Source: Megaustenia siamemsis (lineage: Eukaryota > Mollusca > Gastropoda > Stylommatophora > Ariophantidae). Taken from it: a DNA stretch of 64,000 nucleotides. A program made the translations under genes and the position numbers. The notes under the pieces are model-generated. The model ran no database searches and was not told the origin of the DNA. It saw only the letters and a list, made by a program, of their open reading frames with translations. Shown here piece by piece: positions 45,583 through 54,832 of the stretch (positions are counted from its first letter, which is position 1; each line of letters begins with the position of its first letter). The stretch is from assembly GCA_032433765.1 (NCBI GenBank), contig JAVIAB010000124.1, positions 73,023,746-73,087,745 of the forward strand, given 5' to 3'.

Positions 45583-46179
45583 TAACAATATCACAAAGGA
45601 TTAGCCGCCTTGAAGGCCATGGCAGCTGCTAACATGGTGCGAAGAAGGTTACTTATCCTTCTCGATAATCGAGTATGCCCTGGCTAATCGTACTATAAGT
45701 ACGACGCAAAATGACAGGTTGGAGAAAATACAGAATGAAGCTATTCGCATTATCTTGGGGTGCACTAGTGACACTCCCTGTGTAGCAATGAGGCAGCTTC
45801 TTGACATTCCAACCATGCTCAGGATCAAGATAGGGCACGAGCATAAAGAGCGTCCATTGCACCACAAGCTCAACACCAGGACAGGTGTCAGGCTAAAAAG
45901 AGAAACTAGTGGGCGTGTAAGAAGACTAATTAACCAACACAGAACTGGAGTCGTCAGTCGCTGGACACTGCAAGACTTGCTGAGGAGGGGATCTGAGCAC
46001 CTATGAACATGTTCGGAGTGCAATTATGATGACTCGCAAATAACTAAATAACTCAAATCCCCTATACTTCAACACAAAGTATTAAAAAAACCCACCAAGA
46101 AACATCTAATCACAGTATATTCATGACTAAATTGTGCTCTATACGCCTAAACATGGCCACCTACAGCTAAGCATTACAA

Positions 46180-46480
46180 CTAATCTTGTCACCACAGAGA
46201 TGAGACCCCTGAATAAAGCGCTTGGAGTCACCAGAAAGGACAGAATCAGAAATGTTGTAAAATAAAGAATGCCATGTGATTACCATACAAAGTATATATT
46301 ATAAGAGGAGAAAGAAGAAAAGCAAGGTGCAAGCCCAGTGTAAGATAACAGACAATATCAAAGAAACTCTACAATAGCATTAACTGGCAATGATTGAAAT
46401 CGGCAAAAGGGCGAGAACAAGTACTTTGTGTCTCCCTCGACACCATGAAAGGTACAGGAGGAAGAGAAGAAAGAAATATA
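46180..46480 (+). mobile_element. LINE-N 3' end fragment
   Basis: Matches 22775-22940 through gacaatatcaaagaaactct and ccctcgacaccatgaaaggt. Broken frames. The region 46051-46179 holds nothing clear. Confidence 0.55.
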
Positions 46481-46559
46481 TCAAGAAGGGCATAGATACT
46501 AAGCCGCTCCCACCTTTTGTTATATATTAATGGCCTGACGAAAACCCTGCGAACTGAAA

Positions 46560-46978
46560 AAAGCTCTCCATGCCGACATGAGGCGTACAAGCGAAAATAT
46601 TAGAAAAATTGAACCACAAATAAATAAACACCTCAAACGCCTGGACGAGTACTGTAATACTCGGAAATTAAAGACCAATATATACAAGACACCAGATACA
46701 GTATTTACTAGAAATAACACAACAGCTATGGCAAACATCAAGCTTATTATCGAACAGAGAAATCTATAACAAGTGGAGCACCCCACATACTTCTACAAAC
46801 AATTAGATCCACAACTGAACCAGAAATAAACCATGTACAAAAACTAAGAAGGTAATACGAAGGCTACAACTTGTAAAAAGGCGTTCTAGTACTTTATGGT
46901 GAGTAGATAAAGAAACTCTTAGAAAATTCTATCTGGGTTATGTACTCTCTGTTTTTAAACATACATAGTAACTCGTTA
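46560..46978 (+). mobile_element. LINE-K RT C-terminal part, left of LINE-D insertion
   Basis: ORF 46578-46769 reads RTSENIRKIEPQINKHLKRL, DEYCNTRKLKTNIYKTPDTV, a Jockey/R1-type stretch after the FADD box. It continues off frame with RLQLVKRRSSSTLWWVDKET and LRKFYLGYVLSVF. LINE-D interrupts it at 46979. Confidence 0.65.
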
Positions 46979-47754
46979 AACCATCTCTCTTGATGAAGAA
47001 ATAAACTGTCGAATTGGTAAGGCAGCTACGACCTTCGGCAAACTCACAAAAAGGGCATGGAACAACACGAAACTAACTCAAAAGACTAAACTCTTAATAT
47101 ATCAAACTTGTGTGCTTAGCACACTACTATATGGATCCGAAACCTGGACAACATACTCAAACCAGGAAAAAAGACTAAATGTCTTCCACATGCGATGTCT
47201 CCGCAAAATAATGCACATCAAATGGCAGGACAAAATAACCAACTTAACTGTCCTGCAACGTGCTAAGACCCTAACAATCATGTCGATGCTCAGAAGTCGA
47301 AGGCTAAGATGGCTGGGGCATGTCCAACGGATGGAAGAAAAACGCATTCCTAGGCAAATACTATATGGCGAGCTAAAACACGGAAAACGACAAATCGGCA
47401 GACCTAAACTACGATATAGAGATATCTGCAAATCATCTCTGAAAGACTTCTCCATCTGTGAAAACGACTGGCAACATCTGGCAAGTGATCGCACATCATG
47501 GAGAGCACGTATAAGGAACGGTATAACAACATTTGAGACTGTTCTAAGACAGGACTTAGAAGAGAAGAGACTCATGAAAAAGGATGGTAAACCCTGTGGA
47601 CCAGCGAGCCTGACCTGTTCATTATGTGACCGCGTGTGTTTGTCAAACATTGGTAGAATTAGCCACGAGAGAAGCTGTTCGGCAAAAACAATACCTCAAA
47701 AAAATACGCAATAGCCTCCACTAGACCGTCTGACAAGACGAAAAGGGCCATATA
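46979..47754 (+). mobile_element. LINE-D 3' end inserted in LINE-K (10-bp target-site duplication)
   Basis: Flanked by taactcgtta at 46969-46978 and 47755-47764 (identical). It starts inside the RT thumb (SLDEEINCRIGKA) and runs to the family 3' tail, accgtctgacaagacgaaaa plus gggccatata. 5' truncated, as expected for target-primed insertion. Confidence 0.88.
47112..47714 (+). CDS. LINE-D C-terminal domain with CCHC zinc motif (200 aa open frame)
   Basis: An open frame from MLSTLLYGSETWTTYSNQEK through LRWLGHVQRMEEKRIPRQIL, GKRQIGRPKLRYRD and a Trp-rich stretch to a C-terminal CSLCDRVCLSNIGRISHERS block, with Cys169, Cys172, His186 and Cys189 positioned as a zinc finger. The same finger-like block, slightly decayed, is at 54930-54990 on the minus strand. 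In LINEs such terminal fingers are thought to bind nucleic acid. The RT palm is missing, so this is only the C-terminal piece. Confidence 0.8.
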   Translation: MLSTLLYGSETWTTYSNQEKRLNVFHMRCLRKIMHIKWQDKITNLTVLQRAKTLTIMSMLRSRRLRWLGHVQRMEEKRIPRQILYGELKHGKRQIGRPKLRYRDICKSSLKDFSICENDWQHLASDRTSWRARIRNGITTFETVLRQDLEEKRLMKKDGKPCGPASLTCSLCDRVCLSNIGRISHERSCSAKTIPQKNTQ

Positions 47755-47764
47755 TAACTCGTTA

Positions 47765-48590
47765 CCAGTGACATGTAATAAAACAATCACCTTGTCACTT
47801 GAAAAAATGCAAAACAGTGCACGACAGCTTGTCATGGATGTAGTGAAGTTGACCCCGTGTAGTGTAAATGCGCTGTAAAATAGAGTTGAGGAGGGAAAAG
47901 ACGGCTATGGTGCTCTATGAAACAAAAAGAAATTTAGAAAAACCATCCTAACAGAAAGTTAATGGATGCATGGACTGAGAAACAAATAATCAAACCATGC
48001 TCACTGTGCAATATGTCAGGAACATGCAAAAGAAATACAATCTACCTGTTAAACGAACGTAAATAAACATCAGGAGTCATAAATGTGTCAAAGGACTATC
48101 ACCAAATGCAAATTAAATAAACCCATAAATCTTAACAGATATATATGACAGAAAAGATAAAAACGCTGACACAGTGTCAATAGCAACGGCTACAAGGAAA
48201 ACCATATATACTTATCCAGATGACTGGATACACTAATACAGTGATGGTGCATCCACAAAAGCTACTATCAAAGTGGGGTATATAGTATTATAATACATTA
48301 TCCAAATGGAACAGCAGAAGAATTAAGTGACACGTGTGACCCATTCTGCAACAATTATGAAGCAGAAATAACAGCCATAGTAAAAGCACTCATTGTACGA
48401 TATCATCTGAATACTGTTTTTGATACCATACCACCAAAGAAAAGAAACAGTAATTTTTACTGATTCTAAATAAATTCTGTAGGCGCTGTGAAGTAACAAA
48501 CTATGATAAACAAACCAGACCTCATACAGCTCACCAAAGGCGTAGATAGCCTGATTAATATACATAGAATAAGGCAAGTTGGTACTTATT
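47765..48590 (+). mobile_element. LINE-K C-terminus with RNase H remnant
   Basis: Resumes with SLEKMQNSARQLVMDVVKL, then a long decayed stretch, then an RNase H-like part (48215-48560): an S-D-G-A-S-like start, DPFCNNYEAEITAIVKALI (catalytic Glu) and a TDSK-like box near 48455. Stops throughout. Confidence 0.6.
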
Positions 48591-48618
48591 CAGTGCATGT
48601 GTTTTTATTAGGATTAAT

Positions 48619-48620
48619 TC

Positions 48621-48656
<36 letters not shown>

Positions 48657-48705
48657 AGCACACACACACATATATTTATATATATATATATATATGTATA
48701 TATCA
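48619..48705. repeat. (CA)n and (TA)n microsatellites
   Basis: A (CA)n run with acgc and aagc interruptions (48619-48671) passes into (TA)n (48672-48700). Confidence 0.95.
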
Positions 48706-49417
48706 CCATCATCAGCACCATCAAAGTACCATGCCTGCTGGCGTAGGTGATCACGTCTCTCCACAACTCTCGATCTCGACAGTTAATTATTATATCTGTT
48801 GTTGACTTATGCCAAGCCATTATCTTAAACAGTCTGGTATCTTTTCTCTTTGTTTCCCTCTGTTTCTTCGCCCCTCAGTTTTCCCAGTAAAAAAAAGTAA
48901 AGTACCCCCGTCACGCCAAGTGGCGTATAGGGAAATATGGTGTTAGTGACCCTATATTTTACAGACCTTCAGCACATGATTTTTGGGGTAATGTGGTCAG
49001 TATTACGCCCATGCTGCTTTACTTTCCCAGAAAAAAATCCGGTACCCATTTAAGGCTGGGTGAACCCGGAAGCCGTCGGTTGGGATCGAACCCTACCCCT
49101 TGTCCGTGGTAGTCCAGTTCACTAACCACTGAGCTATCGCGGCTCCCTCAGTTTTCCCAGTGGTCACAATATATTCCTCTGTTACCTTCTCATTACATGA
49201 CAGAGAATTTTGATTGTTTCTTCCTAATATTGTAAAGTGGCTCTCTTTTTGCTTTGGCCTCGTTCAGAACGTTTTCATTTCTTTTTTAACTGCCATGGTA
49301 TTCTTAACCTTCTTCTGTAAAACCACAAATCTTCAGCCTCAGTGATTTTCTTGCCTGTTGTCCTTTTGTCCACGATTCACATCCATAAATTAAGACTGGC
49401 TCTACATAATATTGAAA
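48706..49417 (-). mobile_element. LINE-A 3' end, split by a SINE
   Basis: Minus-strand LINE-A, tail at the low-coordinate end (catcatcagcaccatcaaag), coding sequence up to about 49415 (ttaagactggctctacataa). Split by SINE copy 4 at 48889-49144. Frames broken. Confidence 0.82.
48872..49161 (-). mobile_element. tRNA-derived SINE copy 4, perfect 17-bp flanking repeat
   Basis: Body about 48889-49144, minus strand, with head gctatcgcggctccc and tail aaaaaaaagtaaagtacc. Flanks ccctcagttttcccagt at 48872-48888 and 49145-49161 are identical (the first bases may belong to the SINE head). It is inserted in LINE-A. Confidence 0.92.
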
Positions 49418-49645
49418 GCTCAGTGGTTACTGAACTGGACTACAAAGGACAAGAGGTAGGGTTCGATCCCAACCGACGGCTTCCCGGGTTCACCCAGCCT
49501 TAAATGGGTATCGGATTTTTTTCAGGGAAAGTAAAGCGGCACGGGCGTAATAGCGACCACATTACCCAAAAAATCATGTGCTGAAGGTCTGTAAAATTTA
49601 TGGTCACTAACACCATATTCCCTATACGCCAATTGGCGATACGCC
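49418..49645 (+). mobile_element. tRNA-derived SINE copy 5, both ends trimmed
   Basis: Begins directly at agctcagtggttactgaact, lacking the first ~12 bp of the head, and ends inside ccaattggcgatacgccaat, lacking the normal tail. Constant body present. No clear target-site duplication. Opposite in orientation to copy 4, 270 bp away. Confidence 0.85.
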
Positions 49646-49654
49646 AATCACCAA

Positions 49655-49721
49655 TTGAGATCAAAAGTTGTGGAGAGACATGATCACCTACGCCAGCAGG
49701 TCCGGTACTTGATGATGATGA
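49655..49721 (+). mobile_element. LINE-A terminal scrap, plus strand
   Basis: Reads gagatcaaaagttgtggaga, catgatcacctacgccagca and the tail acttgatgatgatgat: the last 67 bp of LINE-A, opposite in direction to the copy at 48706. Confidence 0.8.
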
Positions 49722-50628
49722 TTAATCTTTCTCCATTCTGACTTGTTGTATCACATCCTTCTCTCCCCATTACATGTTCCACTCCTGCGTTGTCTTTTTC
49801 CACTTTGGCATCTCCCATTACATTTAAAAGATCGTGTTTTGGTAAATTGCTTATAGTTGTTGTAAAGTAAAAGTAAAGTACCCCGACACGCCAAGTCGCG
49901 TTTAGGGAATATGGTGTTAATGACCATACATTTTACAGATCTTCGGCACATTATTTTTCGGGTAATGTGGTCGGTATTACGCCCGTGCCGCTCTACTTTC
50001 CTAGAAAAAAATCCGGAAGCCGTTGGTTCAATTTCCCTTGGTAGTCCAGTTCACTAACCACTTAGCTATCGCGGCTAAGTTGTTGTAGTTGGTTATAAAA
50101 ATCGTCCTTAACTTCATGATCAGTTTAGTTTGTAGGCGCATAGCATTGAATAATTGAAATTCTTCCACATTTTGTTTTGTAGCGTGTTCGTATCAGACGG
50201 TTGTTTACGGGTTCCCATTCTAAACTTCTTGCAGTTATATGACTGTCATCATTATGCCTACTACTTCGCGGTGTTTTCCCTTCCTGAAAAAAAATACTAT
50301 TTTATTATCAACAGATTTCCTACCTGTTCCTAGCCAGTACATTTTACTTAATCCTAATATATCTAGATCGTATCTATCCATCTCGCTTACGACTTGTGCT
50401 TGTTTCGTCGGCGCGGCCATTGTTCGTACATTCCAGAATCCTATTTTTGTTGTTGTTCTAGGGCCGAAAATACTATCATTTTTATCTACTGCTAATTTAC
50501 ACATTCTGTATCAGGTCTACGTTTCATTAACAAAAGCGTTTTTACGATAGTGGCTTGTTAAACCTCTGATGAACAGTTCTATACCAAGCGGGAGAAAACA
50601 AATCCTCCATTTTGGATCCAACCGGAAA
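49722..50628 (-). mobile_element. LINE-C 5' half (endonuclease), split by a SINE
   Basis: On the minus strand the element starts at about 50628 (tttccggttgg), has the 5' UTR shared with 24410-24600, then FWNVRTMAAPTKQAQVVSEM, DRYDLDILGLSKMYWLGTGR (ORF 50235-50504), and, past the SINE, decayed sequence corresponding to VGKDNAGVEHVMG-like and NGERL boxes at 49740-49850. It ends at about 49722 without an RT domain. Confidence 0.8.
49855..50087 (-). mobile_element. tRNA-derived SINE copy 6, with 10-bp target-site duplication
   Basis: Body about 49865-50077, minus strand, with a deletion around the B-box region (gttggttcaatttccc). Flanks agttgttgta at 49855-49864 and 50078-50087 are identical. 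It is inserted in the LINE-C endonuclease. Confidence 0.88.
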
Positions 50629-50629
50629 C

Positions 50630-50755
50630 GAAAAAGTTTCATCTAAATGCACAGGTAAACTAAAGTCCGTATTGGCACCTCACTTTGAAAGGTTTCTTCT
50701 TTATGATATAGGGACAGGTCCTATCAGCATTATAATTGATGAATCCAACGATATT
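50630..50755 (+). pseudogene. hAT transposase N-terminal part
   Basis: The frame reads KLKSVLAPHFERFLLYDIGT then GPISIIIDESNDI. In hAT transposases of the zinc finger BED/SCAND3-like group the phrase I-D-E-S-x-D-I carries the first catalytic Asp of the DDE triad. The frame is cut by a LINE-A insertion at 50756 and resumes at 51264 with HISVIKFVGIVVLYFSM. The DNA-binding BED finger is not visible upstream. Confidence 0.75.
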
Positions 50756-51274
50756 TATCATCATCAAGTACCGGGCGTAGGTGATCATATCTCTCCACAA
50801 CTTTCGATCTCGGCAGTTATTTATCATTTCTGTTGTTGACCTTCTGCCAAGCCATTCTCTTAAGCTGTCTGTTATTTTTTTCTCTTTGCTTCCCTCTATC
50901 TCTTCGTCCCTCAGTTTTTCCAGTTGTTCTCTTCTCATTACATGGCCAAAAAATGATGATTGTTTCTTCCTAATATGGAAATTAGCTCTTTTTTTGCTTT
51001 GACCTCTCTCAGAACATCTTCATTACTCTTCTTAGCTGTCCATGGTACTCTCAACATTCTTCTGTAAAACCACATTTCTACAGACTCGAGTGATTTTCTT
51101 GTCTGTTGTCCTATTGTCCATGATTCGCATCCATATATTAAGACTGGCTCTACAAAACATTTAATAACTCTTTTTCTTGTTTCTATTGTCAAAAATGGAT
51201 TGCATAGTATCTTCCTCATTTTTTGAAAAGCTGCTTTTGCCTGAGCCATTCTGCATCTCACCTCCAACCATATT
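50745..51274 (-). mobile_element. LINE-A 3' end inserted in hAT transposase
   Basis: Element 50756-51263: tail catcatcaagtaccgggcgt at the low end; ORF 50938-51354 reads EVRCRMAQAKAAFQKMRKIL, LIYGCESWTIGQQTRKS and FYRRMLRVPWTAKKSNED. Flanks ccaacgatatt (50745-50755) and ccaaccatatt (51264-51274) match at 10 of 11. Removing it restores continuity of the transposase reading. Confidence 0.88.
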
Positions 51275-52822
51275 AGTGTGATTAAATTCGTTGGAATTGT
51301 TGTTTTATATTTCAGTATGGCGGCCAGAAAAGTACTGTCGACATTTTTCTGCAATTGGTTGAACTAGACAAATGTGACGCACCACAAATGTTGCTGTAAG
51401 GACAACACTTCAGTGTAAAGGATTCAACATTTAAAATATTAAAGGAATTGAAGTTGACAATGTCAACAACTGTTGAGTCCACAACTGTTGCTGTAAGGAC
51501 AACGCCTCAGTGTAAAGGATTAAACATTTAAAATATTAAAGGAATTGAATTTGACAATGACTGGCATTAATAATGGTGTGTGTGCTAAACTTCGCTGTGA
51601 TTGCCCAGGACTTACTATAATACGTTGCTTTGTCACTCTATCTAGATGGCTCTTTCTACAGCCTTAGAATTTCTTCAAACTAATCTTGGCTTTTTAGTAA
51701 GAGAAATCTATAACTGGTTATCCCATTCGGCCTTGCGACGAAATAATTACAGAGCTCTTTATGCTGCAATGAATGATGGGTAAACTCCTAGAAACATTGT
51801 CCAGAAGTGTCAGACTCGCTGGCTGTAAATTGAGACCGCAATAAAGAGAATATTGGAACAATGGTTGGAACATTGTACTATGTTTAAAATAGCAAGTGCA
51901 AAGCAGAGAGACTGTACAACGTCCCTCATTTACAGTATGCTGCCTGACGAAAAAAACCATGCATATCTCTTCTTCCTTAGACCTGTTCTAGATGATGTCC
52001 AGAGAGTAAATAAACCGTTTGAGGCAGCTAATGCTGACAGAACAAAGCTGTTGGACGATTTGGCTGGTTTGGTTGAGAATATTGCCAATACGTTTATCCC
52101 CCAAATTACAGGAAGGACTGAATCACAGATAATCTTGAAGATTATGTTCACTGGCGTTCGTATAGGGCTATAAAGTTGAGGAAAAACTACATCAACTGAA
52201 ACTGCCACCAGAAGAAGAAACCGACTTTAGAAAACGGTGCATTGTTTTCCTTATCAAGTTTCATAAAGAACTTCAAGCAAGATTGCCTGATTATATCAAT
52301 GTGCTGAGAACAATTTCAATAATTTCCGTGGCTCGTGCTCTTAGTGTTGTCAATGACTCACTAATATCGTTAATGCAGTCTCTTCAGGTTCCATCTGACA
52401 AGATAGCAAAAGCAGATTTTCAATGGAACAATTTAACAAATGTCAAGCGGGAAAGAACCGCCAGTACAATTGAATTTTGGAGTAAAGTGGCTTCTTATAA
52501 GGATGCTTCTGATGTCAATCTATTTCAAGATTTGGTTGAAATAGTGACATCACTACTTTTTCTTCCATGGTCAAATACTCAAGTTCAAAGAACCTTCAGG
52601 TTGATGAACATTGTGAAGACAAGACAACGAAACAGGATGGGAACGGAACTGGTCAATGCAATCCTTACAATAAGGGAAAGTCTAGGTTGTGTTAATAAAT
52701 GCTGCAAGGTTTATAAAATACCGTCAGAAGTTTTAGCCAAAATAGGAACAATGGCTGCATATAAAACTGAAAGTGGAGAAGACGACAGCCAGACAGAGAA
52801 CCTCAAGATCAGAGTGGATTAG
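51264..52822 (+). pseudogene. hAT transposase, catalytic core to C-terminal dimerisation domain
   Basis: Reads, through several frameshifts, LVELDKCDAPQMLL, an insertion/duplication (51390-51560), NNGVCAKLRCDCPGLTIIRC, LGFLVREIYNWLSHSALRRN, RWL near 51820, and KNHAYLFFLRPVLDDVQRVN (ORF 51853-52173). ORF 52283-52822 (179 residues) ends with the hAT dimerisation motif: LLFLPWSNTQVQRTFRLMNI, residues 91-110, then RQRNRMGTELVNAILTIRES. The enzyme would cut and paste a hAT transposon from the nucleus's DNA. I could not identify terminal inverted repeats. Dead copy. Confidence 0.8.
51390..51560 (+). repeat. 97-bp tandem duplication inside the hAT gene
   Basis: gttgctgtaaggacaacact (51390) and gttgctgtaaggacaacgcc (51487) start two copies that both run to gttgacaatg / tttgacaatg. 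Period 97 bp, few mismatches. Confidence 0.85.
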
Positions 52823-52876
52823 ACGAAGATGATGTCAAGAACTTGATATGAGTATGTAATTTCTTTGACTTTAAAA

Positions 52877-53250
52877 TCTCTCTCTCTCTCTCTCTCTGCG
52901 TTCAGGACTCAATCAAAGTAAGGATTCCAGACTCTCATATGAAGTCAGCTGTCAGGCTAAGTGTGTTGATCGCCCCCACAGACAGAACATCACAATTAGA
53001 GTCTGTCAGATCCACTCTGACTGAACACCCGTTAATACGTTGCACTGTGTTCTGCGCCAGTGGCCCAGTGCATCCGATTTCAGCCAGCATTTTTTCAGGT
53101 TTGCTTTCCTTAGCCTTTGATTGTCCCCAATCTTCCTGCAAGGCAGCAGTTGATCTTTTCTGTCGGGGGATTCTGCCCTTAGATGGTCGGCCTTCCCAGG
53201 TTTACGAGCACCATCTGCCCGAGTCACTAGAGGTGACTAACACAGACATG
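52877..53250. repeat. CT-module copy 3, without minisatellite
   Basis: (CT)n (52877-52897), then the ~340-bp module, ending cccgagtcactagaggtgac. It keeps only taacacagacatgcgactt of the first minisatellite unit before repeat Z sequence takes over. Confidence 0.8.
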
Positions 53251-53995
53251 CGACTTGTAATATGAGGAAACTGCAACAAGGAACACATTTCATGCATAGC
53301 CTTCATTTGTTCCCGCCGCCTATCCCCATATACCGGTAAGTCACGTCCTCTTGAAAATGATGATCATCGTAGCACTTGATGATGTTAGGCCATCGTTGAT
53401 GACTCCAATTCCGAACATATAGACACACAGTCAGTCGTCAATTTATTCTTGTTGTAAATCAAACAGCAGACCGTAAGATTTGCGCACGGCCGGTTTAGGG
53501 AACCAATACGATGACGTAGGACACAATGTCGCCAAACTCATAATCTCGATACCTTTAGACTTATGTCTGATTACTCAAGTGTAAACAGTCTACGACGAAC
53601 AATACACGAAGCAACTTCCCCAAAGAGACAAAACTGCGACTGACGAAGTAGTTTACATTAATGTGTAACGTGGAAATAACTTGCGTCAAAGAATCCCAAT
53701 AACGGTCTTGAACAGCACTAATGTGACGTAAAGCACAGATCTAGTCTAGACGGAGGAATGTCTCACTCACAACACTTGATTCGTCAAAAAACGGACTGTT
53801 GTCGACCTACGACCTCGCCTTAGCGACACAGATGTATCAAGCATATCATCATTTTGACTTTTACGCAGAAAAGTGCAATGAAGATCCGAAATTAATCAGA
53901 CCTTGGGTGCATTTTCTGCAGCGATCGAGAGGACGTGGACTAGATCCGCCATCTTGGAAACGGAATGACTTTAAAATCATTTTTATGTTGCCAAA
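53251..53995 (-). mobile_element. Repeat Z copy 5 (tail end missing)
   Basis: Starts at aatatgaggaaactgcaaca, inside the body, and follows copy 3 (18680-19600) colinearly through gttaggccatcgttgatgac, cagtcagtcgtcaat and tgcagcgatcgagaggacgt, ending at ccgccatcttggaaacggaa. The ORF 53799-53999 has no domain. Confidence 0.65.
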
Positions 53996-54099
53996 TTAAG
54001 TTAGTTACTACATGTATTAATATAGTTATAGCTGTGACTGTTACAAATCGTAATAATAATTGATTTCCTTTAAATTTACTCTCCCATTTAGTTTGGGGA

Positions 54100-54815
54100 T
54101 GCGTAATAATAATAATAATAATGTGCCATACCGGTTGGCGTAGGCGACCATGTCCTTCCACAATCTTCTATTTACAGTGCATCGTATCAGTTCTGTTGTT
54201 GACTGTTTTCCATGCCATGACACCAAGTTATCCAGTATTTTCTCTCTTTGTCGTCCGCAATCTCTCTTTCCTTTTATTTTGCCAGTTGTAACCAAGTATT
54301 CCAACTTTCAAAAATGTTGATTGTTTATTTCTGATGTTTTTTATGAGCTCCCTTTTTTGTGTTGGCCTCTTTGAGAACTTCCTCATTGGTCTTTTTAGCT
54401 GTCCAGGGAACTTTCAATATTCTTCTGAGAGATCCCATCTTTATGACCTCTAATCGTCTTTCAAATATTTGTTTACTTTCCATGATTCGCTTCCATAGGT
54501 CAGAATTGGTTCTATATAGCACCGATGAACTCTCTATCTCACTTCTATTGACATAGATTTGTTGACGATGTTATTATTGTGCCGAAGTATTTGAGGCGTT
54601 GCACTTGTTTCAGATTTGTCCTGTTTATTCTTATGCTGCATGATGGTGATGATTGTTTCTTCAATATGACCATTACATCTGTTTTCTTACTATTCAGACT
54701 GAGACCTTTTTTGTTGCTTTCTTTTGCTATTATGTCCATCATTTCTTGTAGTTCCTTCTCTATCTCTGCTATTAAGACTGTGTCATCCGCATATCGCAAA
54801 TTAATAATAATAATA
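54100..54815 (-). mobile_element. LINE-A2 3' end including YADD box
   Basis: Minus strand, tail (AAT)n at 54101-54120. ORF 54545-54799 reads MRYADDTVLIAEIEKELQEM (YADD box present) and LSLNSKKTDVMVILKKQ. ORF 54325-54522 and 54041-54304 give the thumb and C-terminus. Frames are broken between them. The first catalytic Asp lies outside this fragment. Confidence 0.85.
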
Positions 54816-54832
54816 TTATATATATGACCTGT

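Larger units (their letters stand above)
43400..46050 (+). mobile_element. LINE-J, long copy with endonuclease and RT
   Basis: The most complete LINE-J. A 5' UTR-like part (with cttcccaagatggctgtgtg) is followed by an endonuclease in broken frames: ILQETLLVDRTVSIPGFHCF, VVVNVYACNGKP, FCGDFNARGNQCGN and DSDSVIDLALVFST with SHGSDHYLGIIL. The RT is at 44836-45582 and the C-terminal tail at 45719-46006, ending with the terminus gactcgcaaataactaaata. RNase H is missing by a deletion near 45890. Several stops; inactive. Jockey/R1/CR1-like. Confidence 0.8.
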
